Program-made: the position numbers and the translations under genes
The notes under the pieces: generated by a model
Seen by the model: only the letters and a program-made list of their open reading frames with translations
What the model was told of the DNA's origin: nothing
Database searches by the model: none
Part shown: positions 25,639 to 34,089 of the stretch, in pieces
Position numbering within the stretch: the stretch's first letter is position 1
Layout of the letters: each line of letters starts with the position of its first letter
Assembly (NCBI GenBank): GCA_002307725.1
Contig: DBUB01000017.1
Location: forward strand, 55,648 to 119,647
Origin: Alphaproteobacteria bacterium UBA1301
Lineage (GTDB): Bacteria > Pseudomonadota > Alphaproteobacteria > Micropepsales > Micropepsaceae
Length of the DNA stretch: 64,000 nucleotides
Direction: 5' to 3'

Positions 25639-26309
25639 ACCACGAGCTCTTCCAGGCGATGGGGTGCGACGATCATCAGAACGTCGGCTTGGCGGGTGAT
25701 AATGCCTCTGCGTTCAAGTGCGTTGATCGCGCGTGAGACCGTCTCACGCGTCGTGTGAGCACGTACCGCGAGGGACGCCAACACCGGCGCCGGACGAATG
25801 GAGTCGCCATCACCCAGGCGAGCCATTCGCAGAAGCTCGGCGTGAACCCGACCTATGGCTGATAGGGTGGAGCGTTCGGATATCCGCATGCTCGTTGCGC
25901 GGAGCTGTTTGAGAAGCATTTTAGAAAGGGCCAGTCCGACGCAAGCGTGCGTCTCAGCCAGCCCCAAAAAATCCAAGATAAGAAAGACTGCCGTACGCAC
26001 ATCTTCCACCGCGACCACATCGGCCTCTTCGGGATCGGGTGTTGAATTGGCAATGGCGCCGAAGAAGTCCCCGGGCAGGTATTCTCGCAAGAGCGCGAGC
26101 TGACCTTGCGCGCCATATATGAGCGCGTGGACACGTCCGGCGATGACCAAATAGGTAACCTCGGCACGGTCTCCCTGTTTAAGGATGGTGGTGTGCTCGG
26201 GAAAATGCCGCTCGATTGCATAACGCCCGATGGACACTGCGACCTGCGGTGAACAAGCAAAGACGGACTGAAAAAAAGTGTAAAGCGGAGTATCCAAGGC
26301 CTTCGCCAA
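25635..26309 (-). CDS. Crp/Fnr-family transcriptional regulator
   Basis: The 224-residue protein has a cyclic-nucleotide-binding-like beta-roll (HTTILKQGDRAEVTYLVIAG, then EYLPGDFFGAIANSTP), a dimerisation helix and a Crp-type winged helix with TTRETVSRAINALERRGI. R188, E189 and R193 match the CAP residues that read GTGA. The phosphate-binding cassette lacks the Glu and Arg that hold cAMP (FFGAIA ... EEADVVA), and no Cys cluster for Fe-S or haem is visible, so the inducer is unknown. It is convergent with the TPR-SLOG-cyclase gene, overlapping by 4 bases. It probably controls the TIR operon through the palindrome at 21675. Confidence 0.93.
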   Translation of the reverse strand: MAKALDTPLYTFFQSVFACSPQVAVSIGRYAIERHFPEHTTILKQGDRAEVTYLVIAGRVHALIYGAQGQLALLREYLPGDFFGAIANSTPDPEEADVVAVEDVRTAVFLILDFLGLAETHACVGLALSKMLLKQLRATSMRISERSTLSAIGRVHAELLRMARLGDGDSIRPAPVLASLAVRAHTTRETVSRAINALERRGIITRQADVLMIVAPHRLEELVV

Positions 26310-26353
26310 ACTGTCCCAATTTTGACCGAACGATGTAAACCATGGGTCTAAAT

Positions 26354-26368
26354 CGTGTAGTTGTCACG
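26354..26368. promoter_or_regulatory. Weaker CRP-like inverted repeat upstream of the Crp gene
   Basis: cgtg-N7-cacg lies 45-59 bases upstream of the regulator's start. It is one base shorter than the perfect palindrome at 21675, so it may be an autoregulatory site or chance. Confidence 0.3.
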
Positions 26369-26745
26369 TAGGACTTCGGCAAAAGGCAACGGCGCGCAAA
26401 TTAGGCAGGAAATGCGGTCTTCTCATTGGGCTTTAGGCAGAATTGGGGCTGCCACTCAACCGCGTCAACGTGCTTGTGACCCGCGTTCGTCATTGCCACC
26501 GGAAGCACCAAGACAGAAGATGGTGGGGCGAAAGAAGCAGCGGGTATTTGTACTCATCGCCGTCACTCAGCGAACAGCTATCTCCAGTGCTGAACCCTGA
26601 AGCGTAGCGCTGAACGCCTCTGAACATCGTGATTACGAGCGCAATACTGCTGCACAACCAATAACAGAAAAATAGTTGTTATCCTGCTGGTCAGTTATTT
26701 TATTGTTTTTGTTTTCAATTTAATTTCAATGACTTATCGAATTAC
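26369..26745. other. Gene-free, AT-rich right end of the island
   Basis: No credible gene is seen. The frame at 26361-26600 (plus) has no ribosome-binding site and an unnatural composition. From about 26640 the DNA is strikingly AT-rich (for example ttattttattgtttttg near 26695), unlike the core genome, and it ends at the attR candidate. Confidence 0.5.
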
Positions 26746-27030
26746 TTCGATTCCGCCCTGGCACCAGCTTTTCCACCGAAGGGTCGAGTGGCGCAATTAA
26801 ATTACCAGCGATGTCGAAGCGCATCGGCTCGCCGCGCGTCTGGGGATAGACCGTGATCTTCTGGCGAGCCCCGTCAAGCGTGTGAGAGCCTCCTCGTCAC
26901 GACCTGAACGCGGCGAGATTGTCGATCGCCGGTCCAGAGGCAATGCGCTCGACGATCTGGTCGATGGTCCTCTCGATCTGGTGGCAATATTCCGCCTTCG
27001 CCTCCTGCTTGCAGCCGGGGCCACCCAGTC
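26726..27030 (-). pseudogene. Degenerate coding remnant, possibly serine recombinase C-terminus
   Basis: In one minus-strand frame a coiled-coil-like segment (EYCHQIERTIDQIVERIASG) runs into an in-frame TGA near 26897. It then continues GARQKITVYPQTRGEPMRFD and IAGNLIAPLDPSVEKLVPG up to a stop at 26726-26728. The coiled coil followed by I-x-V-x-P ... I-x-G-x-L resembles the end of large serine recombinases, but the match is weak. The candidate attR lies within its last codons. Confidence 0.35.
26746..26766 (+). repeat. attR candidate: degenerate copy of tRNA-Phe 3' end
   Basis: This 21-base stretch matches the last 23 bases of tRNA-Phe with two one-base gaps and one substitution, and keeps the terminal CCA. 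It coincides with the switch from AT-rich island DNA to GC-rich DNA. Confidence 0.6.
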
Positions 27031-27103
27031 CGGCTGGCAGGCCTCGTGCGGCGCCAAAAGGCGGCCGTATGGGCCCCGAATCGAAGGTTGAGGGACGGCA
27101 GCG

Positions 27104-27151
27104 AAAGCGGCCGTTTCGCGATTTGAAGCCGTCCTGGATGACGGCCGCTTT
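27104..27151. repeat. Inverted repeat upstream of gyrA
   Basis: aaagcggccgt and its exact complement are separated by 26 bases. The arms and the inner gacggccgc words resemble REP/BIME units or a terminator ending in cttttgc. It lies between the decayed remnant and gyrA. Confidence 0.4.
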
Positions 27152-27335
27152 TGCATGGAATTTCAGGAGGTTGGGAGGGCGCTTGGCGGCGCATCTTTCG
27201 CTGGCAGACTCGGTCCCCGAAATGCTAGGAACAAAGATCGATTTGGCGCTCCCGGGACCGGCTGTCCACGGGGCCAATTTCGGTGGGTGAAGCTTCCGCT
27301 TTGCTGCCTTTACCGCCTTTGAAGGACCTTAGTTT

Positions 27336-30059
27336 TTGAGCGATACGCCAGTTCCCACGCCACCGTCTTCGGGCGCAAGCGTCAACCCCACCGCGATCGA
27401 AGACGAGCTGAAGCGCAGCTATCTCGATTACGCCATGAGCGTGATCGTTAGCCGTGCGCTGCCCGATGCGCGCGACGGCCTCAAGCCGGTGCACCGGCGC
27501 ATTCTGTTCTCGATGCACGAGAACGGCCGCGACTGGAACAAGCCTTATCGCAAATGCGCGCTGATCGTCGGCGACGTGATGGGCAAGTATCACCCCCACG
27601 GCGACTCGTCGATCTACGACGCCTTGGTGCGCATGGCGCAGGAATTTTCCATGCGCGTGCCGCTGATTGACGGTCAAGGCAACTTCGGCTCGGTCGACGG
27701 CGATCCACCCGCGGCGATGCGCTATACTGAAGCGCGCCGGGCCAAGGTCGCGCATACGCTGACCGAAGACATCGACAAGGATACGGTCGAGTTCCAGCCC
27801 AATTACGACGGTTCCGAGCACGAGCCGATCGTGCTGCCGGCGCGCTATCCCAACCTGCTCGTCAACGGCGCTTCGGGCATCGCGGTGGGCATGGCGACCA
27901 ACGTGCCGCCGCACAATCTCGGCGAAGTGATCGACGCGTGTCTGGCCTACATGGACGATCCGTCGATCTCGATGGACGCGCTGACCGAAATCGTGCCGGG
28001 TCCGGATTTTCCGACCGGCGGCCTCATCATCGGCAAGCTGGCGGCGCGGGCGGCGCTGGCGCGCGGGCGTGGCTCAATCCTGATGCGCGCCAAGTGTACG
28101 GTGGAGGAAATCCGCAAGGATCGCGATGCGATCATCGTCCACGAAATTCCCTATCAGGTGAACAAGGCGCGCATGTTGGAACGCATGGCCGAACTGGTGC
28201 GCGACAAGCGGGTGGAAGGCATCTCCGACATCCGCGACGAGAGCGACCGTCACGGCATGCGGGTGGTGATCGAGCTGAAGCGCGACGCTTCGTCTGACGT
28301 CGTACTCAACCAGCTCTATCGCTTCTCGGAATTGCAGACGAGTTTCGGTGTCAACATGCTGGCGATCACCGACGGGCGGCCGCAGCAGCTCAATCTCAAG
28401 CAATTGATCGCCATTTTCGTGGCCTTCCGCGAAGAAGTCATCACCCGGCGCACCCGCTTCGAACTCGGCAAGGCGCGCGATCGCGCCCATATTTTGGCGG
28501 GACTGGCGCTCGCCGTCGCCAATATTGACGAAGTGATCGCGCTGATCCGTGCCGCGCCGGATGCCGCCACTGCCAAGGTGCAGTTGATGGAACGGGCCTG
28601 GCCGGCCAAGGACGTGGCACCGCTGGTGGCGCTGATTGCCGATCCGCGGCATCTGATCGCCGAAGACGGCACGCTGCATCTGTCCGAGGAACAGGCCAAG
28701 GCGATCCTCGACATTCGCCTGCAACGGCTCACGGCGCTCGGCCGCGACGAAATCGGCGAAGAAGTCAAAAAACTGAGCGAGGCGATCAAGGATTATCTCG
28801 ATATCTTGTCGTCACGTCCGCGCGTCCTTGCCATCATCCGCGACGAACTTCAGGCGATCAGGGACGAATACGCCACGCCGCGGCTGACCGAACTGGTCGA
28901 TGCCGAAGTGGAATTCGAAGACGAAGCGCTGATCGAACGCGAGGATGTGGCGATCACTGTCACCCATGCGGGCTATATCAAGCGTACGCCGCTGGCCGAA
29001 TATCGCGTCCAAGGCCGCGGCGGCAAGGGCCGCGCCGGCATGGCGACCCGCGAAGAGGATTTCGTTACCAGTCTGTTCGTCGCCTCGACCCACGCGCCGA
29101 TGGTGTTCTTCTCTTCCACCGGCATGGCCTACAAGCTGAAGGTCTGGCGGCTGCCCGAGGCCCGCATTCAGGGCAAAGGCAAGGCGATGGTGAACTTGTT
29201 GCCGCTGTCGGAAGGTGAGCGCATCGCCACCATTCTGCCGCTGCCGGAAGACGAGAGCCAGTGGGAGAAACTCAACGTCGTGTTCGCCACCAAATCTGGG
29301 CAGGTGCGGCGCAACGAGCTGTCGGAATTCGTCAACATCAACAAATCCGGCAAGATCGCGATGAAGCTTGAGCCGAAGGACGGCATCGTCGGGGTGCAGA
29401 TCTGCAGCGAGCGCGACGACGTTTTGCTCACCACCAAGCTCGGCAAGTGCATCCGCTTCCCGCTTGGCGACATCCGTGTCTTCAAAGGCCGGGAATCGAC
29501 CGGCGTGCGCGGCATTAAGCTCAGTGATGGCGACGAAATCGTCAGCCTCACGCTTCTGACGCATTCCGATGCCAGCAGCGCCGAGGGACGGGCTTATCTC
29601 AAACAAGCCAGTGTTGCGCGGCGGGCGTTGGGCGTGGAACTGCCATCCGAAGAACCCGCGGCCGACGAGGTCGAGGACGGCGGCGAAGACGTCGTACTGA
29701 GCCAGGAACGCTTCGTCCAATTGGGCGCCAGCGAGCAGTTTGTGCTGGCGGTTTCCGAGAACGGCTTCGGCAAGCGCAGCTCGAGTTACGAATACCGCGT
29801 CACTGGGCGCGGCGGTTCGGGCATCGTCGCGATGGGTATGGGCCGCAAGAACAATGCCATTCTTGCCGCTTTCCCGGTCGAGGAGAGCGACGATCTGATG
29901 CTGATTTCCAACGCCGGACAGACCATCCGCGTGCCGGTCGGCTCGATCAGTGTGCAGGGTCGTGCTGCGCAAGGTGTGGTGGTGTTCCGGGTGGAGGACG
30001 CCGAGCGTGTGGTCTCGGTGGAACGGATCGTCGCCGAAAGCGCGGACGAAAGCGCCTAA
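27336..30059 (+). CDS. gyrA: DNA gyrase subunit A
   Basis: The 907-residue protein shows the complete GyrA layout: N-terminal breakage-reunion domain (RSYLDYAMSVIVSRALPDAR, AAMRYTEARRAK with nucleophile Tyr130) and C-terminal beta-pinwheel with the GyrA-box-like QGRGGKGRAGM. GyrA2B2 introduces negative supercoils. The quinolone-determining region reads KYHPHGDSSIYDALV, with Ser91 and Asp95 at the positions of E. coli Ser83 and Asp87, so no classical resistance change is present. The start is TTG with GAAGGA about 9 bases upstream. The GyrA box has Gly where E. coli has Arg (QGRGG against QRRGG). Confidence 0.98.
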   Translation: MSDTPVPTPPSSGASVNPTAIEDELKRSYLDYAMSVIVSRALPDARDGLKPVHRRILFSMHENGRDWNKPYRKCALIVGDVMGKYHPHGDSSIYDALVRMAQEFSMRVPLIDGQGNFGSVDGDPPAAMRYTEARRAKVAHTLTEDIDKDTVEFQPNYDGSEHEPIVLPARYPNLLVNGASGIAVGMATNVPPHNLGEVIDACLAYMDDPSISMDALTEIVPGPDFPTGGLIIGKLAARAALARGRGSILMRAKCTVEEIRKDRDAIIVHEIPYQVNKARMLERMAELVRDKRVEGISDIRDESDRHGMRVVIELKRDASSDVVLNQLYRFSELQTSFGVNMLAITDGRPQQLNLKQLIAIFVAFREEVITRRTRFELGKARDRAHILAGLALAVANIDEVIALIRAAPDAATAKVQLMERAWPAKDVAPLVALIADPRHLIAEDGTLHLSEEQAKAILDIRLQRLTALGRDEIGEEVKKLSEAIKDYLDILSSRPRVLAIIRDELQAIRDEYATPRLTELVDAEVEFEDEALIEREDVAITVTHAGYIKRTPLAEYRVQGRGGKGRAGMATREEDFVTSLFVASTHAPMVFFSSTGMAYKLKVWRLPEARIQGKGKAMVNLLPLSEGERIATILPLPEDESQWEKLNVVFATKSGQVRRNELSEFVNINKSGKIAMKLEPKDGIVGVQICSERDDVLLTTKLGKCIRFPLGDIRVFKGRESTGVRGIKLSDGDEIVSLTLLTHSDASSAEGRAYLKQASVARRALGVELPSEEPAADEVEDGGEDVVLSQERFVQLGASEQFVLAVSENGFGKRSSSYEYRVTGRGGSGIVAMGMGRKNNAILAAFPVEESDDLMLISNAGQTIRVPVGSISVQGRAAQGVVVFRVEDAERVVSVERIVAESADESA

Positions 30060-30069
30060 GGGGGAACCA

Positions 30070-30585
30070 ATGGTGAAGCGCATCGCCCTGTATCCGGGGA
30101 CCTTTGATCCCCCGACACTGGGCCACAATGATATTGTGCGCCGGGCGGTGAAGCTGGTCGATCATCTGGTGATCGGCGTTGCCACCAACGCCACCAAGAC
30201 GGCGCTGTTCAGCCTCGAAGATCGCGTCGATATCATGCGCCGCGACGTGGCCGATTTGTCCGGCGCCGGTCGGGCGACCATCGAAGTGCGGTCCTTCCGG
30301 GGCCTGTTGATGGATTTCGCCGGGGAAGTGGGCGCCCAGATGGTGGTGCGCGGCTTGCGCGCCGTGTCCGATTTCGAATACGAATTCCAGATGGTCGGGA
30401 TGAACGCCGCCATGAAATCCGACGTCGAAACGGTGTTCCTGATGGCCGATCCGCAGCACCAGGCAATCGCCTCGCGGCTGGTCAAGGAAATCGCTTTGTT
30501 GGGTGGAGACGTGTCGCCGTTCGTGAGCGCACATGTCGCCGAGTTATTGAAGCAACGCGCCAGGGAATTGGGAGTCAGGAAATGA
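30070..30585 (+). CDS. coaD: Phosphopantetheine adenylyltransferase
   Basis: CoaD transfers AMP to 4'-phosphopantetheine to form dephospho-CoA, the penultimate step of coenzyme A synthesis. The 171-residue sequence has YPGTFDPPTLGHNDIVRRA (the nucleotidyltransferase T/H-x-G-H motif), VRGLRAVSDFEYEFQM, and the C-terminal ISS-like block ASRLVKEIALLGGDVSPFV. The ATG follows a ggggaa ribosome-binding site 10 bases after gyrA. The 3' end overlaps the cyclophilin gene by 4 bases (ATGA). Confidence 0.97.
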   Translation: MVKRIALYPGTFDPPTLGHNDIVRRAVKLVDHLVIGVATNATKTALFSLEDRVDIMRRDVADLSGAGRATIEVRSFRGLLMDFAGEVGAQMVVRGLRAVSDFEYEFQMVGMNAAMKSDVETVFLMADPQHQAIASRLVKEIALLGGDVSPFVSAHVAELLKQRARELGVRK

Positions 30586-31055
30586 GCCAGGATCGGTTGA
30601 TCATGGAGTTGAAGACGGGGCCAGTGACGATCGAACTCAGACCCGATTTGGCGCCCAACCATGTGGCGCGGATCAAGGATCTGGCGGGTTCCGGTTTCTA
30701 TGACGGCATCGTTTTCCATCGCGTCATTCCCGGCTTCATGGCACAGACCGGCGATCCCACTGGCACCGGCACCGGCGGCTCCGACAAGCCCGACCTCAAG
30801 GCCGAATTCTCAAGCGAAAAGCATGTGCGCGGCACCTGCTCGATGGCGCGCTCGTCCAATCCCAACAGCGCCAACAGCCAGTTCTTCATCTGCTTCGAAG
30901 ACGCATCGTGGCTCGACCGTCAGTATACGGTGTGGGGCAAGGTAGTGGACGGCATGGAGCACATCGACGCCATAAAAAAGGGCGGCGAACACAACAACGG
31001 CACCATCACCGGCGACCCCGACAAAATCGTCAAGATGCGGGTTGAAGCGGCGTAA
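30582..31055 (+). CDS. Cyclophilin-type peptidyl-prolyl cis-trans isomerase
   Basis: A 157-residue cytoplasmic cyclophilin without a signal peptide. Catalytic landmarks are FYDGIVFHRVIPGFMAQTGD (FHR Arg), RGTCSMARSSNPNSANSQFF (QFF) and LDRQYTVWGKVVDGM. It accelerates proline isomerisation during folding, and is equivalent to PpiB by location but with the single-domain length typical of alphaproteobacteria. It is translationally coupled to coaD by an ATGA overlap and ends 19 bases before the convergent beta-helix gene. Confidence 0.96.
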   Translation: MSQDRLIMELKTGPVTIELRPDLAPNHVARIKDLAGSGFYDGIVFHRVIPGFMAQTGDPTGTGTGGSDKPDLKAEFSSEKHVRGTCSMARSSNPNSANSQFFICFEDASWLDRQYTVWGKVVDGMEHIDAIKKGGEHNNGTITGDPDKIVKMRVEAA

Positions 31056-31074
31056 GCACGCAAGAGGGGCGAGA

Positions 31075-32895
31075 TTACTTCCCGCCCAGATACGCCCCCA
31101 CCGTTCCGCCCGTTTTCCAGCCCATCATCTTCAAAACGGCGGGCGGCGTCGGGACGGTGGCTTTGAGCGGCGCGCGAAGCTCATAGCGCATCAGGTCCGG
31201 CGCTTTGAACACATCGCGCACGCTGCCGTCGATCTTGCGGCCTTTGGCTTCGACGCCGGGCGCTACTTGACGCAGTTCGGACAGTGTTGCCGATGCGGCG
31301 GTGCAATTTGGCGCGTCGGCAGGCGACCACAACGCGAACGGCGCGCGCGTGCCTTCGGGGCGGACGTAAATGTTGCCATCGGCTTGTGACAGCATCGGTT
31401 TGGTCAGCTTGCCGCATAGAGCTGGGGCCTGTTCGACCCTGAGTAGCGGACCCCGATAGCTTGCGCTCGCCACCACGAGATTGTTGACGAAGATGTGGCC
31501 TTCGCGCTCGGCGACATCGGGGCCGGTGGTGGGGTGCCAGGCAAAATGGTCGCCGACGTTGCTGCGTTCGTTACGCTCGAAGCGGGCGGGGTTGTCGATG
31601 AAGGTGTTGTTGTACATGTGCACGTCGGCCGAGTTCAACGCCCGGGCGCCATCGCCGTTCTTCACGAAGACGTTGCCGGCCACCGTTGCCCCCTTCGAGA
31701 TTTCGAAGAAGAAGCCGACAAGCGCGCCTTCGACGTAATTGTTGACGAACACCGCATCGCGATTGCCAACGTCGAACCACACGCCATTGGAATAGGGATT
31801 TTCCAACACCAGATTGTCGCGGAAGATGACGCGATGGGTTTGGTTGAAGATTTTCACTGCGCCGGGAAAGTAGCCGGTGAGCTGCTCGATGTTGTTGCGG
31901 CGGACGATGTTCTTCTCAATCAGCACATCCGACGAGCCGATGACATAGATGCTTTCGGTGGAGGTGTCGCTGAAGAGCGAATTCTTGATCACCAGATGAT
32001 CGCCGCGGAACCAACCCGCCACGCGCGAGCAATAGCTGACGGTAAGATTCTCCAGCACCGTGCCGACGGCTTCCTTACCGTAGGTGGACGGATCGGCCTT
32101 GCCCATCGGCTCGTCGGTCGGCTCGTCATTGGGGCCGAACTGCTTCTTGCCCTCAATTTCCAGGCAGCGGCGGGCATATTGGGTGATGGTCAGGCCACGG
32201 ATGATCGGACCCTTGTGGTCGTTGACGCGGCCAGCCACCGGCCGGCTGGTGCGGATCAAGGCGCCGTCGTGGGCGGTGATTTCCACCGTATGCGCGGCGG
32301 GATCGACGCCGATGAAAACCTCCTTCGCCGCGTAATCGATATAATAAGTGTGCGCGTTCACCTCCGCCGGGCTGCCCGCGCTTTGCAGAAATTCGCCATC
32401 GACGAACACCATGTCGTTGTTGAAGCGGTGCAGCGGCGTCTTGGCTTCTTCGTTGGCGCGGTTCCACCACGCCATCGGTGACGCCGGGAACAGCTTGGTC
32501 CACGACGTCTTCCACACGCCGGTGCCCGCAGGCTGCCAAGCGGTGGCGATCTCGGTGCCCTTGAGGACCGGATGTTCGCGGCCGTACGGCTGAATGATAA
32601 GCTTCTGGTTGAAGGTCAAACCGCCGGTACGATAAACCCCGCCGCGCAAGATGATCGCATCACCCGACACCGCCTTGGCGATCGCCGCTTCGATGGTGGT
32701 GGGCGCCGCCAGCGTTGTGCCGGCTGCATCGGGTTTGCCGCCGGGCGCGGCGTAATAGACATGCGGCGCCTTGGGAATCGCATAGCGCATGTCGACCGGC
32801 CCATAGGGCCCACCGGACGGCGCGGCGAACGCGCTGGTAGCGCTCAAAAAAACGATCAAAGCCAGACTGTGGTGTGCCCTAAGGTGCGGACCCAT
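31075..32895 (-). CDS. Secreted right-handed beta-helix protein, possible polysaccharide lyase/hydrolase
   Basis: The 606-residue product begins with a Sec signal peptide (cleavage near TSAFA-APSGG). The opening YYAAPGGKPDAAGTTLAAPT, then IEAAIAKAVSGDAIILRGGV, is the usual entry of pectate-lyase-like parallel beta-helix enzymes. Rungs follow with many Asn/Asp turns (VIKNSLFSDTST, VIFRDNLVLENP, VFVNNYVEGALV, HMYNNTFIDNP). No catalytic residues can be assigned with certainty. The neighbouring GH10 xylanase on the opposite strand suggests a role in plant or microbial polysaccharide breakdown, but the substrate is unknown. Confidence 0.8.
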   Translation of the reverse strand: MGPHLRAHHSLALIVFLSATSAFAAPSGGPYGPVDMRYAIPKAPHVYYAAPGGKPDAAGTTLAAPTTIEAAIAKAVSGDAIILRGGVYRTGGLTFNQKLIIQPYGREHPVLKGTEIATAWQPAGTGVWKTSWTKLFPASPMAWWNRANEEAKTPLHRFNNDMVFVDGEFLQSAGSPAEVNAHTYYIDYAAKEVFIGVDPAAHTVEITAHDGALIRTSRPVAGRVNDHKGPIIRGLTITQYARRCLEIEGKKQFGPNDEPTDEPMGKADPSTYGKEAVGTVLENLTVSYCSRVAGWFRGDHLVIKNSLFSDTSTESIYVIGSSDVLIEKNIVRRNNIEQLTGYFPGAVKIFNQTHRVIFRDNLVLENPYSNGVWFDVGNRDAVFVNNYVEGALVGFFFEISKGATVAGNVFVKNGDGARALNSADVHMYNNTFIDNPARFERNERSNVGDHFAWHPTTGPDVAEREGHIFVNNLVVASASYRGPLLRVEQAPALCGKLTKPMLSQADGNIYVRPEGTRAPFALWSPADAPNCTAASATLSELRQVAPGVEAKGRKIDGSVRDVFKAPDLMRYELRAPLKATVPTPPAVLKMMGWKTGGTVGAYLGGK

Positions 32896-33021
32896 CGCGG
32901 TTTCCTTCCGGTGTGCGGCAAATCGTTCGCGCGATTCTTCGGCGCGCCTGTTTGAGCCTATTATACCGCAGCCGGCGCGGGTCTGTCATCCGGCCGGACA
33001 CGGAGTCGCGGATATGGAACC

Positions 33022-34089
33022 ATGCTGAACCGGCGGATGCTTTTGGGCGCGGGCATGGCGGCGCTTTCGGGTTTGCGGGCCGAGGGCGCGGCCCCGGGAT
33101 TGCGCGCCATCGCCGCAGCCCGCGGCGTTTTGTTCGGCACCGCGGCGGGCTCTTATCAGCTGAGAGACGGCGATTTCCAGACGGCGCTGACGCGCGAGGC
33201 CGCCATTCTGGTGCCGGAATACGAACAGGTCCGCGAGGCGATCGAGCCAGATCCGGGCCGGTTCGATTTCGCCGGGGCCGATCTTTTGACCTCGTTTGCC
33301 GGACGCAGCGGTATGGCGATGCACGGCCATACGCTGGTGTGGTATGCGGCCAATCCGAAATGGCTGGATGAAAAAGTCGCCCACGCGCCGGACGACGAGA
33401 TTTTCACCTATTACATCACCAAGGTGATGCAGCATTACGCCGGGGCTTATCGCTCCTGGGATGTGGTCAACGAAGCGATTTGGCTGCAAGACGGGCGTGC
33501 CGATGGCTTGCGCACTTCGCAATGGTTGAAGCGGTTCGGACCCGGCTATATCGACACCGCCTTTCACGCCGCCAAACAGGCCGATCACAAGGCGCTGCTG
33601 GTCTATAGCGATTGGGGCTGCGAAGGCGGCGAGGCGTGGAACGACGTCTTCCGCGCCAAGACGCTGCAATTGCTGGAGGGCCTGAAAGCGCGCGGCGTAC
33701 CGGTGGAAGCGCTCGGGCTGCAAGGGCACCTCAACGGATTCGGACCGCCGGTGGATCAGGCGAAACTGCGCGCGTTCCTCGATCGGGTGAAGGCGCTGGG
33801 GTTGAAGATTCTCGTCACCGAACTCGATGTCGACGATACCAAGGCGCCGCGCGAGATCGCCGCGCGCGACCAAGCGGTGGCGGATGCGACGGCGCGGTTC
33901 CTCGATGTGGTAATGGACAATCCGGCGACGGTGGCGGTGCTGACCTGGGGCCTGACCGACCGCTATCTGCCGAAGCCCGCGTGGCTGAAAGGACTGCCCG
34001 GTTATGTTCCGCGCAAACTGCCGCTGGATACCGATCTGAAGCGCAAACCGATGTGGAACGCCATCGCCCGCGCGTTCGGGCGGCGCTAA
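33022..34089 (+). CDS. GH10 endo-beta-1,4-xylanase family protein
   Basis: A 355-residue GH10 (beta/alpha)8 barrel with a probable Tat-type leader (NRRMLLGAGMAALSG). Family motifs are HGHTLVW (102-107), WDVVNEA with acid/base Glu151, GLQGHL (232-237) and ILVTELDV with nucleophile Glu267. GH10 enzymes hydrolyse xylan with retention. The early strand usually reading P-E-N-x-M-K-W is here PEYEQVRE, so the Asn and Lys that line the glycone subsites are replaced; specificity may differ from classical xylanases. It is convergent with ccmI, overlapping by 4 bases. Confidence 0.93.
   Translation: MLNRRMLLGAGMAALSGLRAEGAAPGLRAIAAARGVLFGTAAGSYQLRDGDFQTALTREAAILVPEYEQVREAIEPDPGRFDFAGADLLTSFAGRSGMAMHGHTLVWYAANPKWLDEKVAHAPDDEIFTYYITKVMQHYAGAYRSWDVVNEAIWLQDGRADGLRTSQWLKRFGPGYIDTAFHAAKQADHKALLVYSDWGCEGGEAWNDVFRAKTLQLLEGLKARGVPVEALGLQGHLNGFGPPVDQAKLRAFLDRVKALGLKILVTELDVDDTKAPREIAARDQAVADATARFLDVVMDNPATVAVLTWGLTDRYLPKPAWLKGLPGYVPRKLPLDTDLKRKPMWNAIARAFGRR

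Larger units (their letters stand above)
16100..26766. mobile_element. Genomic island integrated in tRNA-Phe (about 10.6 kb)
   Basis: The left boundary is the 3' end of tRNA-Phe. The right boundary is proposed at 26746-26766, where a near copy of the tRNA end appears (attccgccctggcacca against attccgcccctgggcacca in the tRNA, two single-base gaps). Content fits an integrative element: a P4 integrase next to the tRNA, a replication-relaxation protein, a methyltransferase stub, a Fic protein, an XRE regulator and the TIR module with its Crp regulator. GC content is lower than in the core genes, especially at 26600-26750. The integrase is frameshifted, so the island is probably immobile now. Confidence 0.65.

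Noticed and set aside
26361..26600. 79-codon frame in the right end of the island
   Set aside because: No ribosome-binding site, no family resemblance, and basic low-complexity composition.
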